Positions 33,979 to 41,868 of a DNA stretch of 64,000 nt are shown here, in pieces. The first letter of the stretch is position 1. Each line of letters opens with the position of its first letter. The position numbers and the translations under genes were made by a program. The stretch spans positions 1-64,000 of the forward strand of contig CAWBCV010000013.1 in assembly GCA_963787425.1 (NCBI GenBank), written 5' to 3'. Source of the stretch: AP-15 sp963787425. Its GTDB lineage: Bacteria > Pseudomonadota > Alphaproteobacteria > ATCC43930 > CGMCC-115725. The notes under the pieces were generated by a model, which did no database searches, was not told where the DNA came from, and was given only the letters and a program-made list of their open reading frames with translations.

Positions 33979-35152
33979 ATGCCGCACCATCTAGCCCTGA
34001 TTTACGATAAAAGCTTTCTTCACGGTTTGTCGGTTGAAGAGGCGAACTGGCTGGCGATTCATTTTCAGATTGTTATTACCCCCATCCTATTTGTGGAAGT
34101 TCTCGGCGATCTTCAAAAGGATAGATTAAGCGGGCGCACCCCTGAACAGATTGTTGGCACGCTTGCAAAAAAGACCAACCCCGATGCTTGGGTAAATGCC
34201 GACGCTGGAAGTATGATTATTCAGGATTTGCTAGTCGGTGACGTGGAAATGAAAGGCCGCCCTCTTATCCCGCGCGAAAACACAAATTATATTCAAGATG
34301 CGCAAGGCAAAGTAACCCTTTTTATGGACGAGCCTAAGGAGATAAAACGCTTTCACTGTTGGCAGCGACAGGAGTTTGATGAGCTAGAAAAAACTATGGC
34401 GTCCGAATGGAAAGCCGAAATTTTGGATGTAAAGGTTGCGGAATTTGCCAAGCAGTTCGGGGTCAGAAAATCACAATTCGTCAATCTCAATTCTTTGAAT
34501 GATATTGCTCAAAGAACCAAGACTCTGGTCCGCGTCGACGGAAATAATTATTTCACACTCTTTAGCTGCTTAGACCTGTTTGAAATTCCACCCGACATAC
34601 GCGAACGAGTCATTCAACGATGGAAACGTATTGGGGAAACCAAATCTTGTGACATTTTCTCCCTATGCTGCTTTCGCATACTCAGTGGCATTATTTTATT
34701 TTATTGGTCTAGCAAAAGGCTTAATTAGCACATCGAAAAAACAAAAAATATACATCGACATTTTATATTTGTTTTACCTCCCGTTCTGCCAAGTGTTTGT
34801 TTCAAGTGATCAATTTCATATCGACACTGTACACTTATTTTTGCGTCCCGATCAGTGTTTTGTTCAGGGAAATAGTCTCAAAGCGGATTTGGTAAAGCTT
34901 GTCGAATATTATAAAAAGCTACCGGAAGAAATAAGAAACAAAGGAAGCTTTACCTACGCGGATTTTCCACCGCTAGAGGGCGAATATCTGGTTTCACGAC
35001 TATATGATCAGTTATTTACTGGTTGGCGCGAGTATGCAGCCGCCCCACACCACGAAAGTACGCAAGAAGAAAAGGCGGCAACTATGAGAAACTTAAAACC
35101 AATGATGGACGCAATAGAGAAGTTTCAAAAATCCAAAAGTGGAGGCGGTTAA
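33979..35152 (+). pseudogene. PIN-like hypothetical protein, frameshifted
   Basis: A protein of about 390 residues in two frames. The first part reads LALIYDKSFLHGLSVEEANW, TPILFVEVLGDLQKD and LSGRTPEQIVGTLAKK. The second begins with GKPNLVTFSPYAAFAYSVAL and includes CQVFVSSDQFHIDTVHLFL. The switch is at the GGGG run 34633-34636, where one G too many breaks the frame. The early YDKSF aspartate, the FVEVLGDL glutamate and the late SSDQFHIDT aspartates are spaced as in PIN-like nucleases with a large insert. I recall similar proteins only as uncharacterised accessory genes. AT-rich codons mark it as foreign to the surrounding genome. A terminator follows. Confidence 0.6.
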
Positions 35153-35237
35153 CGGGCTGGTGGGTGAAGGTCGTTTATGACAAGCACGGCGGAACGGCAA
35201 GCTGGGCGAACACGCCAAATCGCTGGAGGGACGACCC

Positions 35238-35264
35238 GGCGGGCTTCAGCGGCCCGCCCCTTTT
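35238..35264 (+). terminator. Intrinsic terminator after the PIN-like gene
   Basis: A perfect 7-base stem, GGCGGGC (35238-35244) and GCCCGCC (35252-35258), with a 7-base loop, is followed by CC and four T residues. It lies 86 bases after the stop of the PIN-like gene and just before the insertion sequence. Confidence 0.7.
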
Positions 35265-35305
35265 CACTGCGATTTTCCAGAATCACTGCTTATGCGGCTT
35301 TGACA

Positions 35306-37177
35306 TGTAAGCGCAATATAGAGATGACACCCCTCTGCAAGATAGAGGTGACACACCCCCGGGTTTTGGGGTCCCGGGAGGTGCGCCGTGGCGGTGTTGT
35401 CGATGAGCAAGCAGGAGTTCGGCCGTCTTGAGGCGCTGTTGCGGGTGCAGTCGGGTCGCCTGCGTGTCAGTGACGCCTGTGTGCTGATCGGCTTACAGCG
35501 GCGTCAGGTGTTTCGCCTGCTGCGCGGTCTCAAGCAGGACGGTGCCACGAGCTTGCTTTCCAAGCGGCGCGGCAAACCCAGTAACCATCGGTTGCCCGCT
35601 GAGGTTCGCACCCTGGCGCTATCGATTGTGCGGGAGCGGTATTCCGATTTTGGCCCGAGCTTGGCGGCGGAGAAGCTGGCAGAGCATCACGGCTGCTCGG
35701 TGTCGCGCGAGACCTTGCGCGGTTGGATGATAGCAGATGGGCTGTGGCAGGATCGTCGGCATCGCCTACCCTCGCCGCATCAGCCGCGCCGGCGGCGAGA
35801 TTGCCTGGGCGAACTGGTACAGATCGACGGCTCGGAGCACGCCTGGTTCGAGGATCGCGGCCCGCCGTGCACGCTGCTGGCTTTCGTGGATGATGCGACG
35901 AGCCGGTTGATGCAGCTGCGGTTCGTCGCCTCGGAATCGGCGTTTGATTACTTCCGGACGACCCGCACCTATGTGGAGGAGCATGGCAAGCCGGTGGCGT
36001 TCTACAGCGACAAGCACGGTATTTTCCGGGTAAACAGCAAGGACGCGGCCGGCGGTGACGGCGTGACCCAGTTCGGTCGCGCACTGTTGGCGCTGAACAT
36101 CGACATCATCTGTGCCAACAGTCCGCAGGCAAAGGGGCGCATCGAACGCGCGTTTGGCACGTTGCAGGACCGGATGGTCAAGGAACTGCGGCTAGCGGAA
36201 GTCTCCTCGATGGCCGCGGCGAACGCCTGGCTGCCTGGGTTCATCACCGCCTACAACACGCGTTTCGGCCGCGACCCGGCGAATGCCAAGAACCTGCATC
36301 GGCCGCTGGCGCAAACCGATGATCTGGACGAGATCCTGGCTTGGCGCGAAGAGCGTACAGTGACGCGCAACCTGACCCTGCACTACGACCGGATGATGCT
36401 TCTACTGGACCCGACGTCACTCGCCCGCGGGTTGGTACGCAAGAAGGTCGAGGTGGTGAACTACCCGGACGGACGGTTCGCGGTTCAGTTCAACGGAACA
36501 GCGCTCGGTTTCAAGGTGTTCGACAAGATCCAGACCGTACAGCCCGGCGCGATCGTCGACAACAAGCGGCTGTCGGCCGTGTTGGAGCAGGTCAAGGCGC
36601 AGCAGGCCGCCTACCCGGCGCGACAGCAGCGCGGGCACCTTGCGCGGCAGCGACCGCCGAACAACCTCGAGGCGCCGGGTCTGCCGTCAAAGGGGCGCGC
36701 ACCACGCCACCGTGCTGCCGCGGCTGCGGCCTGAGGCAGCGATCCGCATCGAGGGGCTGATTGTCACCGCGCCTTCTGTTGTATTCCGTTTAGCGGAGAT
36801 GCCGCTCGCCAAGCCGGCCACCATCGCGCGGTGGCCAGGTGGGTTTTTCAGGTATCAGGAGATCTACCCCGATGGCTCGCGGAAGTGGTGGCTCGGCAAC
36901 CGCCGAGTGGCGGGAGCCGACCCGTTCCGATCAGCTCCCAATCCATCGGAGTGAGTCTCCAACCGGCTATTCCTCGGCGGGTTGCTCCCCAGCAGAGCCC
37001 GCTTCCGCTTCACCAGTCACCGACAATAGTAGCCCAAATCCAATCCAGCGAGCCAATCAAATTGCGCTGCTCAACTTCACTGCGCGATGCAGGCAAACTC
37101 GCGCTCCTCGTGCCCTTGCCAAGCGGAATGTCATCTCTACTTTGCACGCCGGGTGACATTTCTATCTTGCACTGACA
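35306..37177 (+). mobile_element. IS1202/ISNCY-type insertion sequence, apparently complete
   Basis: About 1.87 kb bounded by related imperfect inverted ends. Left end 35306-35355 and the reverse complement of 37128-37177 align along about 50 bases. Each end holds two copies of a unit of the type GCAAGATAGAGATGACAC (left: around 35313-35330 and 35337-35355). It carries one full-length transposase gene (35388-36734). An 11-base direct repeat, GCGGCTTTGAC, lies at 35294-35304, one base outside the left end, and at 37200-37210, 22 bases beyond the right end; it may be a trace of the insertion or of recombination. The exact outer ends are estimated by eye. Confidence 0.82.
35388..36734 (+). CDS. 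DDE transposase, ISNCY/IS1202 family
   Basis: A 448-residue integrase-fold transposase. The N-terminus is a helix-turn-helix (LRVSDACVLIGLQRRQVFRL) and a basic helix SKRRGKPSNHRLP. The catalytic triad is visible: Asp in LVQIDGSEHAWFEDRG, Asp in FYSDKHGIFRVN and Glu in KGRIERAFGTLQDRM. The C-terminus is basic and repetitive (AYPARQQRGHL to the alanine run). Start could be GTG 35388 or ATG 35403. No frameshift or stop is seen, so it should be functional. It is the only gene in the element. Confidence 0.92.
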   Translation: MAVLSMSKQEFGRLEALLRVQSGRLRVSDACVLIGLQRRQVFRLLRGLKQDGATSLLSKRRGKPSNHRLPAEVRTLALSIVRERYSDFGPSLAAEKLAEHHGCSVSRETLRGWMIADGLWQDRRHRLPSPHQPRRRRDCLGELVQIDGSEHAWFEDRGPPCTLLAFVDDATSRLMQLRFVASESAFDYFRTTRTYVEEHGKPVAFYSDKHGIFRVNSKDAAGGDGVTQFGRALLALNIDIICANSPQAKGRIERAFGTLQDRMVKELRLAEVSSMAAANAWLPGFITAYNTRFGRDPANAKNLHRPLAQTDDLDEILAWREERTVTRNLTLHYDRMMLLLDPTSLARGLVRKKVEVVNYPDGRFAVQFNGTALGFKVFDKIQTVQPGAIVDNKRLSAVLEQVKAQQAAYPARQQRGHLARQRPPNNLEAPGLPSKGRAPRHRAAAAAA

Positions 37178-37461
37178 TTCATAAAGCACATTACCCAACG
37201 CGGCTTTGACGACGCCATGCGGAGTGCAGGACTTAATGGCACGGTCGCCATTCCGAAATTCTCGTCACGGTTCTACTGAGACGAGGCGCTGAACCCGCGC
37301 TCTTCGTCCGAGGTGCCCGCAGACGCCGGCCACGGCGGGACTCACCACCCCGGCCGACCGTTTGTTGCGTATTAGGCATCCACAAAATTGCCTTATTGGC
37401 ATAATATAGTCGGGCGATTGCGGCGTCCGTGGGGAGGCGCTGCCAACGCACGGAGGTGCAT

Positions 37462-37956
37462 ATGAGTGATGAGTTGGACGTGGCGCAGGCGGCGCAGGTG
37501 CGCGGGCGGCCGTTTCCGAAAGGGCGGTCGGGAAACCCGGTCGGCCGCCGGCTAGGCTCTCGCAACAAGGCGACCTTGGCCGCGCAAAAGCTGCTCGCGG
37601 GCGAAGCCGAGGCATTGACCCGCAAGGCCGTCGAGGCAGCCTTCGCCGGCGACTCGACGGCGATGCGGCTGTGCCTCGAACGCATTTTGCCGCGCGACCG
37701 CGCCGTCGAGTTCGCGTTGCCGCCGATCAAGAGCGCCGCCGACATCGCCGGCGCGATGGGGGCGGTCACCGCGGCGCTCGCCGGCGGCCTGATCACGCCG
37801 GGCGAGGCGCAAGCCATCGCCAGGGTGTTCACGACTTTTGTGCAAACCATCGAAACCAGCGACTTCGACCAACGTCTGCAGGTGCTCGAAACCCGCCAGG
37901 CCGAAGACCGGCCGACCCAGCCGAGGCCTTGGCCGCTTTCGAGCCTTGCAACCTGA
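37462..37956 (+). CDS. DUF5681 domain protein
   Basis: A 164-residue protein with the DUF5681 signature near its N-terminus: RGRPFPKGRSGNPVGRRLGS followed by RNKATLAAQKLLAGEAEAL. This basic, glycine-rich start is common in small alphaproteobacterial proteins found next to mobile DNA and in prophage-like regions. The function is unknown. The C-terminal half is helical (KSAADIAGAMGAVTAALAGG, EAQAIARVFTTFVQTIET). A start at ATG 37462 is preferred since GGAGGTG precedes it. It lies at the right side of the accessory segment, about 285 bases from the insertion sequence. Confidence 0.8.
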   Translation: MSDELDVAQAAQVRGRPFPKGRSGNPVGRRLGSRNKATLAAQKLLAGEAEALTRKAVEAAFAGDSTAMRLCLERILPRDRAVEFALPPIKSAADIAGAMGAVTAALAGGLITPGEAQAIARVFTTFVQTIETSDFDQRLQVLETRQAEDRPTQPRPWPLSSLAT

Positions 37957-38194
37957 AGAGGAGCCCCCGCTGCAGACCCGCTGCAGCTGCAGCGGGCTGT
38001 CATACTACGATCAACCGTGGGTGGCGATGCGCGGAACCTGAGAACGCCGTGCCAAAATGCCAGCCGGTTTGTGCCCCGCGAGATTGCCGCGCTGCGCTCG
38101 CAATGACCAGGCCGACGGGTCAAGCCGGTGATGACGATTTTTGCCGGAGGCGATTACATTAGGTCCGTGACTTGTTTGCCGCAGGAGGTTTGAC

Positions 38195-38767
38195 GTGCCG
38201 CAGCCGGACCATATCTCGGCGCTGCCAGTGCCTGATCCCGAGGCGCTCGACGAGGATCTGCGGGAGCTCTTCGCGCTGTGCACCGAAAAGCTCGGCATCG
38301 TGCCGAATGTGCTGCGCGCCTACAGCCTGCGCCCGCAGAAGCTGCGCAATTTCGTCGCGATGTACAACGAGCTGATGCTGGCGCCGTCGGGCCTCTCTAA
38401 GCTCGAGCGGGAGATGGTCGCGGTCGTCGTGTCGAGCGCCAACCGGTGCTATTATTGCCTGGTTGCGCACGGTCAGGCGGTGCGGCGCCTGTCCGGCGAT
38501 CCCGAACTCGGCGAGATGCTGGTCATGAACTATCGGGTGGCCCCGCTCGACCCGCGCCGGCGCGCGATGCTCGATTTCGCGTGGAAGCTGACGACGGCCC
38601 CCGCGACGATCGGCGAGGAGGACCGGGCGGGGCTGCGCCGGGTGGGTCTCGGCGACGAGGACATCTTCGACCTCGCCGAAACGGCCGCCTTCTTCAACAT
38701 GTCGAACCGAATGGCCAGCGGCCTGGATATCATTCCGAACCGCGAGTATCACCGGTGGGACCGGTGA
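38195..38767 (+). CDS. Peroxidase-related/AhpD-like carboxymuconolactone decarboxylase family protein
   Basis: A 190-residue all-helical protein of the CMD/AhpD family. The redox centre CxxC and its histidine are in RCYYCLVAHGQAVRRL (about residues 85-100), preceded by LSKLEREMVAVVVSSAN. The long N-terminal part (LFALCTEKLGIVPNVLRAYS) and the C-terminal AAFFNMSNRMASGLDIIPN place it with the 'peroxidase-related enzyme' subgroup. It should reduce peroxides or act as a redox partner. It starts with GTG preceded by GCAGGAGG. The sppA gene follows after 33 bases on the same strand and may be co-transcribed. Confidence 0.88.
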   Translation: MPQPDHISALPVPDPEALDEDLRELFALCTEKLGIVPNVLRAYSLRPQKLRNFVAMYNELMLAPSGLSKLEREMVAVVVSSANRCYYCLVAHGQAVRRLSGDPELGEMLVMNYRVAPLDPRRRAMLDFAWKLTTAPATIGEEDRAGLRRVGLGDEDIFDLAETAAFFNMSNRMASGLDIIPNREYHRWDR

Positions 38768-38800
38768 CCCGCGCAGCCGGGAAAGACTGACGGACCAGGC

Positions 38801-40576
38801 ATGCGGCGTTTCTTTGTAGGCTTTTTTGCGGTCATCGGCTTCGCGACCGTGCTGTTCGTCGTCGGCGTCATGCTGCTGGTCGGCGGGCTGAAGCCGTCGG
38901 TGACGCCGCTTCCCGGCAACATTCTCCTGACCGTCGATCTGACCCGGGATCTGCCGGAAGGCGCCAGCGAAGAGCCGATCATGCGGCTCCTGGTCGGCGC
39001 GAAGCCGACCCTGCGCGATTTCCTCGATGCGATCGAGACCGCCGCCAACGATCCCCGCGTCAAGGTATTGCTCGCCCGGGTCGGCGACGACGAGATGGGC
39101 CTCGCCAGGGTCCAGGAAGTGCGCGACGCGATCGCCGCGTTCCGCAGCAAGGGCAAGCTCGCGCTCGCTTTCGCGGACAGCTTCGGCGAGTTCGGCCCAG
39201 GAACCCGGCCCTATTATCTGGCAACCGCCTTCGACGAGATCTGGCTGCAGCCGATGGGGAATGTCGGGCTGACCGGCCTCTATGCCGATTCCCCGTTCTT
39301 GAAGGGCACCCTCGATCTTGTCGGGATCGTCCCGGAGTTCGACCATCGCGAAGAATTCAAGACTGCGATGAACGTGCTGACCGAAACCAAGATGACCCCG
39401 GCGCATCGCGAGGAGGTCGAGGCGCTGCTCAGCTCGGTTGCGGGACAGATCGTCCACGGGATCGCGCAGGGCCGCAAATTGTCGGATTCCGAGGTGCGTG
39501 GGCTGATCGACCGCGGCCCGCTCCTGGCGCAAGAGGCGGTCGAGGCAAAGCTGGTCGATCGGCTCGGCTACCGCGACGAGGTGCTCGGCCATGCCCGGGC
39601 GCGCGCCGGGTCCGGCGCCGAGGTGGTGAGCCTTGCGAACTATCTCGATCGCGCCGGGCATCCGCATCGCGAGGGTTCGACGATCGCGCTGATCTACGGC
39701 TCGGGCCTCGTCGTGCGCGGCGGCGGCGCGGCCAACCCGCTGACCGGGTCGAACTTCATGGCGGCGACCGAGCTCACCCGCGCGTTTCGCGCTGCGGTCC
39801 GCGACCCCGCGGTTCGCGCCATTCTCTTCCGCATCGACAGCCCCGGCGGCTCGGCGGTCGCCTCGGAGTCGATCTGGCGCGAGGTCGTCTTTGCCCGCGA
39901 GCGCGGCAAGCCGGTGATCGTGTCGATGAGCGACGTCGCGGGCTCCGGCGGCTATTATGTCGCGGCGGCGGCCGACAAGATCGTCGCCGAGCCGGCGACC
40001 CTGACCGGCTCGATCGGCGTTCTCGCCGGCAAGCTGGTCGTCGCCGACCTGCTGAAAAAGATCGGCATCTCGACCGACAGCGCCCAGATCGGCACGAATG
40101 CGGCGATGTACAGCGTGACCACCGATTTCTCGGCTTACGCGCACAACCGTCTCGAAGCCTTCCTCGACGAGACCTATAAGGGCTTCAAGGACCATGTCGC
40201 GACCGGCCGCCATATGACCCAGGATGAGGTCGAGGCGGTCGCCAAAGGCCGCGTGTGGTCCGGCGAGGATGCCAAGGCGCACGGTCTCGTCGACGAGCTC
40301 GGCGGGTACACGGTGGCGCTGCGCCTCGCCAAGGAAGCCGCCAACCTGCCGCCCGAGGCGCCGTTCACTCTCACCGTGTTTCCCCGCGAAGAAACCTTAC
40401 CCGAACTCCTCTACAACCGCCTCACCGGCGCCGACCGCGAGCGCGACGCCGGCGGCATCAGCTCAACTTCGATCGAACGCTCTTTGAAGGCGGTGCAGCC
40501 GCTACTGCAGCGCCTCGAGGCGGTGCTCGACAGCCCCGGCGTGCTGACCATGCCGCCACTCGGCCCGATCCGGTAA
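38801..40576 (+). CDS. sppA: Signal peptide peptidase SppA, 67K type
   Basis: A 591-residue inner-membrane serine protease that degrades cleaved signal peptides. One membrane anchor (FVGFFAVIGFATVLFVVGVM) is followed by two tandem crotonase-like domains. The nucleophilic serine lies in FRIDSPGGSAVASE of the C-terminal domain, and DVAGSGGYYVAAAADKIVA is the conserved loop after it; the general-base lysine is expected in the N-terminal domain, as in the E. coli type. The two-domain length is normal for the 67K form. It starts at ATG 38801, 33 bases after the AhpD-like gene. Confidence 0.94.
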   Translation: MRRFFVGFFAVIGFATVLFVVGVMLLVGGLKPSVTPLPGNILLTVDLTRDLPEGASEEPIMRLLVGAKPTLRDFLDAIETAANDPRVKVLLARVGDDEMGLARVQEVRDAIAAFRSKGKLALAFADSFGEFGPGTRPYYLATAFDEIWLQPMGNVGLTGLYADSPFLKGTLDLVGIVPEFDHREEFKTAMNVLTETKMTPAHREEVEALLSSVAGQIVHGIAQGRKLSDSEVRGLIDRGPLLAQEAVEAKLVDRLGYRDEVLGHARARAGSGAEVVSLANYLDRAGHPHREGSTIALIYGSGLVVRGGGAANPLTGSNFMAATELTRAFRAAVRDPAVRAILFRIDSPGGSAVASESIWREVVFARERGKPVIVSMSDVAGSGGYYVAAAADKIVAEPATLTGSIGVLAGKLVVADLLKKIGISTDSAQIGTNAAMYSVTTDFSAYAHNRLEAFLDETYKGFKDHVATGRHMTQDEVEAVAKGRVWSGEDAKAHGLVDELGGYTVALRLAKEAANLPPEAPFTLTVFPREETLPELLYNRLTGADRERDAGGISSTSIERSLKAVQPLLQRLEAVLDSPGVLTMPPLGPIR

Positions 40577-40644
40577 GCCCGGAACGCGAGCGGCGCCTCC
40601 CTCGTTGTCCTTCGGGGGAATAATCAGCAACCGGTTTCGGGAAG

Positions 40645-41856
40645 ATGGGTGGACGGGTCGCCTCGGAACGAGAGCGGGCGGAGGACGACAGTGGGTGTGG
40701 ACGGCAGCGATCTTCCGGATCGCCGGAGCAACTCGCTTCGCTGACCCCGCTGCGCGGCATCGCCGCGCTGTGGGTCGTGATATTTCATTTTTGCTGGTAT
40801 TTCCCGGCTGTTCACCCCGAGCGCTTCACGGGAGCCGTGTACAAGGGCTATCTGGCGGTGGACCTGTTTTTTGTGCTGAGCGGCTTTGTCATCACGCATG
40901 TTTACAAGGAGGGTTTCGCACAACGGGTGACCGGCCGAAGCTACCGCGATTTTCTGAAGGCCAGGGTAGCGCGCATCTATCCTCTGCACATCGCGGTGCT
41001 GTTGCTGTTCGTCGCCACTGCGACCGCGGAACGGGCCGCGAGCTATGCGCTCAGAGGCTCGTTTGAGCCGATACCGTTGCTGGGTGAACGCTCGGTCGGC
41101 GGGTTCTTTGCCAACCTCTTGATGCTCCAGGGGCTGTGGGCGCGCGAGCTGAGCTGGAACGACCCGGCATGGTCGATCAGCTTGGAGTTCCTGGCCTACC
41201 TGCTATTCCCATTGTTGTTTCCGGTGTTGTGGCGCGCCGGCCCGGCCGCCAAGGCCGGGCTCGGTGGCCTGCTGGTGGTGGCGCTGGGATGGTTGGCTTA
41301 CCGCACCGGCGGTTATTTCAACCAATGGAACGGCACCTATGCGATCCTTCGCTGCCTGCCGGAGTTCCTCGCCGGAATGCTGCTGTACAGCGGCTATCAG
41401 AGCGGCATTTTCGCCTCCGTGCTGGCTACCGACGCGATGCTCGCTGCAGTAGTGCTGCTGCTGGCAGCGCTGCTTCACCTTGGCGCGCCGGATCTCGCGA
41501 TCATCCCGCTTTTTCCGCTGTTGATATTGGCCGCCGTCCGCAACACGGGCCGGTTGTCGCCGCTACTGAATTCGCCGCCGCTGGTGTGGCTGGGCGACAT
41601 TTCGTATTCCCTCTACTTGCTGCATTGGTTCGTACTGTTCGTCGCGACGGAAATCGCGCGGCGGGTGCCGGGTCTGGATTTCGCGAATCTGCCGCTCGCA
41701 CCCTCGCTCGCCCTGGTCACGGCGTTGATCGCCGTCAGCCTTGCTCTCGCGACGCTCAGTTTTCGGTTTATCGAGGTCACCGGGCGCCGCTGGCTGCGCC
41801 ACTGCTTCGATGTCGGCCGGCCTGCACCGGTCGTAGCGGTTGCTTCAATACGGTGA
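40645..41856 (+). CDS. OafA/YrhL-type membrane acyltransferase
   Basis: A 403-residue acyltransferase-3 protein with about ten membrane helices. Family motifs include LTPLRGIAALWVVIFHFCWY (the R and H of the catalytic region), VDLFFVLSGFVITHVY, FLKARVARIYPLHIAVL and the later WSISLEFLAYLLFPLL and LGDISYSLYLLHWFV. It should transfer an acyl group to a sugar of an extracellular polysaccharide, lipid A or peptidoglycan. The first 25 residues before LASLTPLRG are poorly conserved, so the true start may lie downstream of 40645. It is convergent with the secreted glycosidase gene. Confidence 0.88.
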   Translation: MGGRVASERERAEDDSGCGRQRSSGSPEQLASLTPLRGIAALWVVIFHFCWYFPAVHPERFTGAVYKGYLAVDLFFVLSGFVITHVYKEGFAQRVTGRSYRDFLKARVARIYPLHIAVLLLFVATATAERAASYALRGSFEPIPLLGERSVGGFFANLLMLQGLWARELSWNDPAWSISLEFLAYLLFPLLFPVLWRAGPAAKAGLGGLLVVALGWLAYRTGGYFNQWNGTYAILRCLPEFLAGMLLYSGYQSGIFASVLATDAMLAAVVLLLAALLHLGAPDLAIIPLFPLLILAAVRNTGRLSPLLNSPPLVWLGDISYSLYLLHWFVLFVATEIARRVPGLDFANLPLAPSLALVTALIAVSLALATLSFRFIEVTGRRWLRHCFDVGRPAPVVAVASIR

Positions 41857-41868
41857 GTCGAGGGAGCA

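Noticed and set aside
34580..35152. Second half of the PIN-like gene as an independent 190-codon gene
   Set aside because: Its N-terminal codons are the out-of-frame reading of the first half, and the family pattern is continuous across the G-run, so one frameshifted gene explains both frames.
37233..38123. A 296-codon minus-strand open frame near the right side of the accessory segment
   Set aside because: It is antisense to the DUF5681 gene and rich in Ser, Arg and Ala with no motif.
38159..40282. A 707-codon minus-strand open frame
   Set aside because: It is antisense to the AhpD-like gene and sppA, both with clear motifs.
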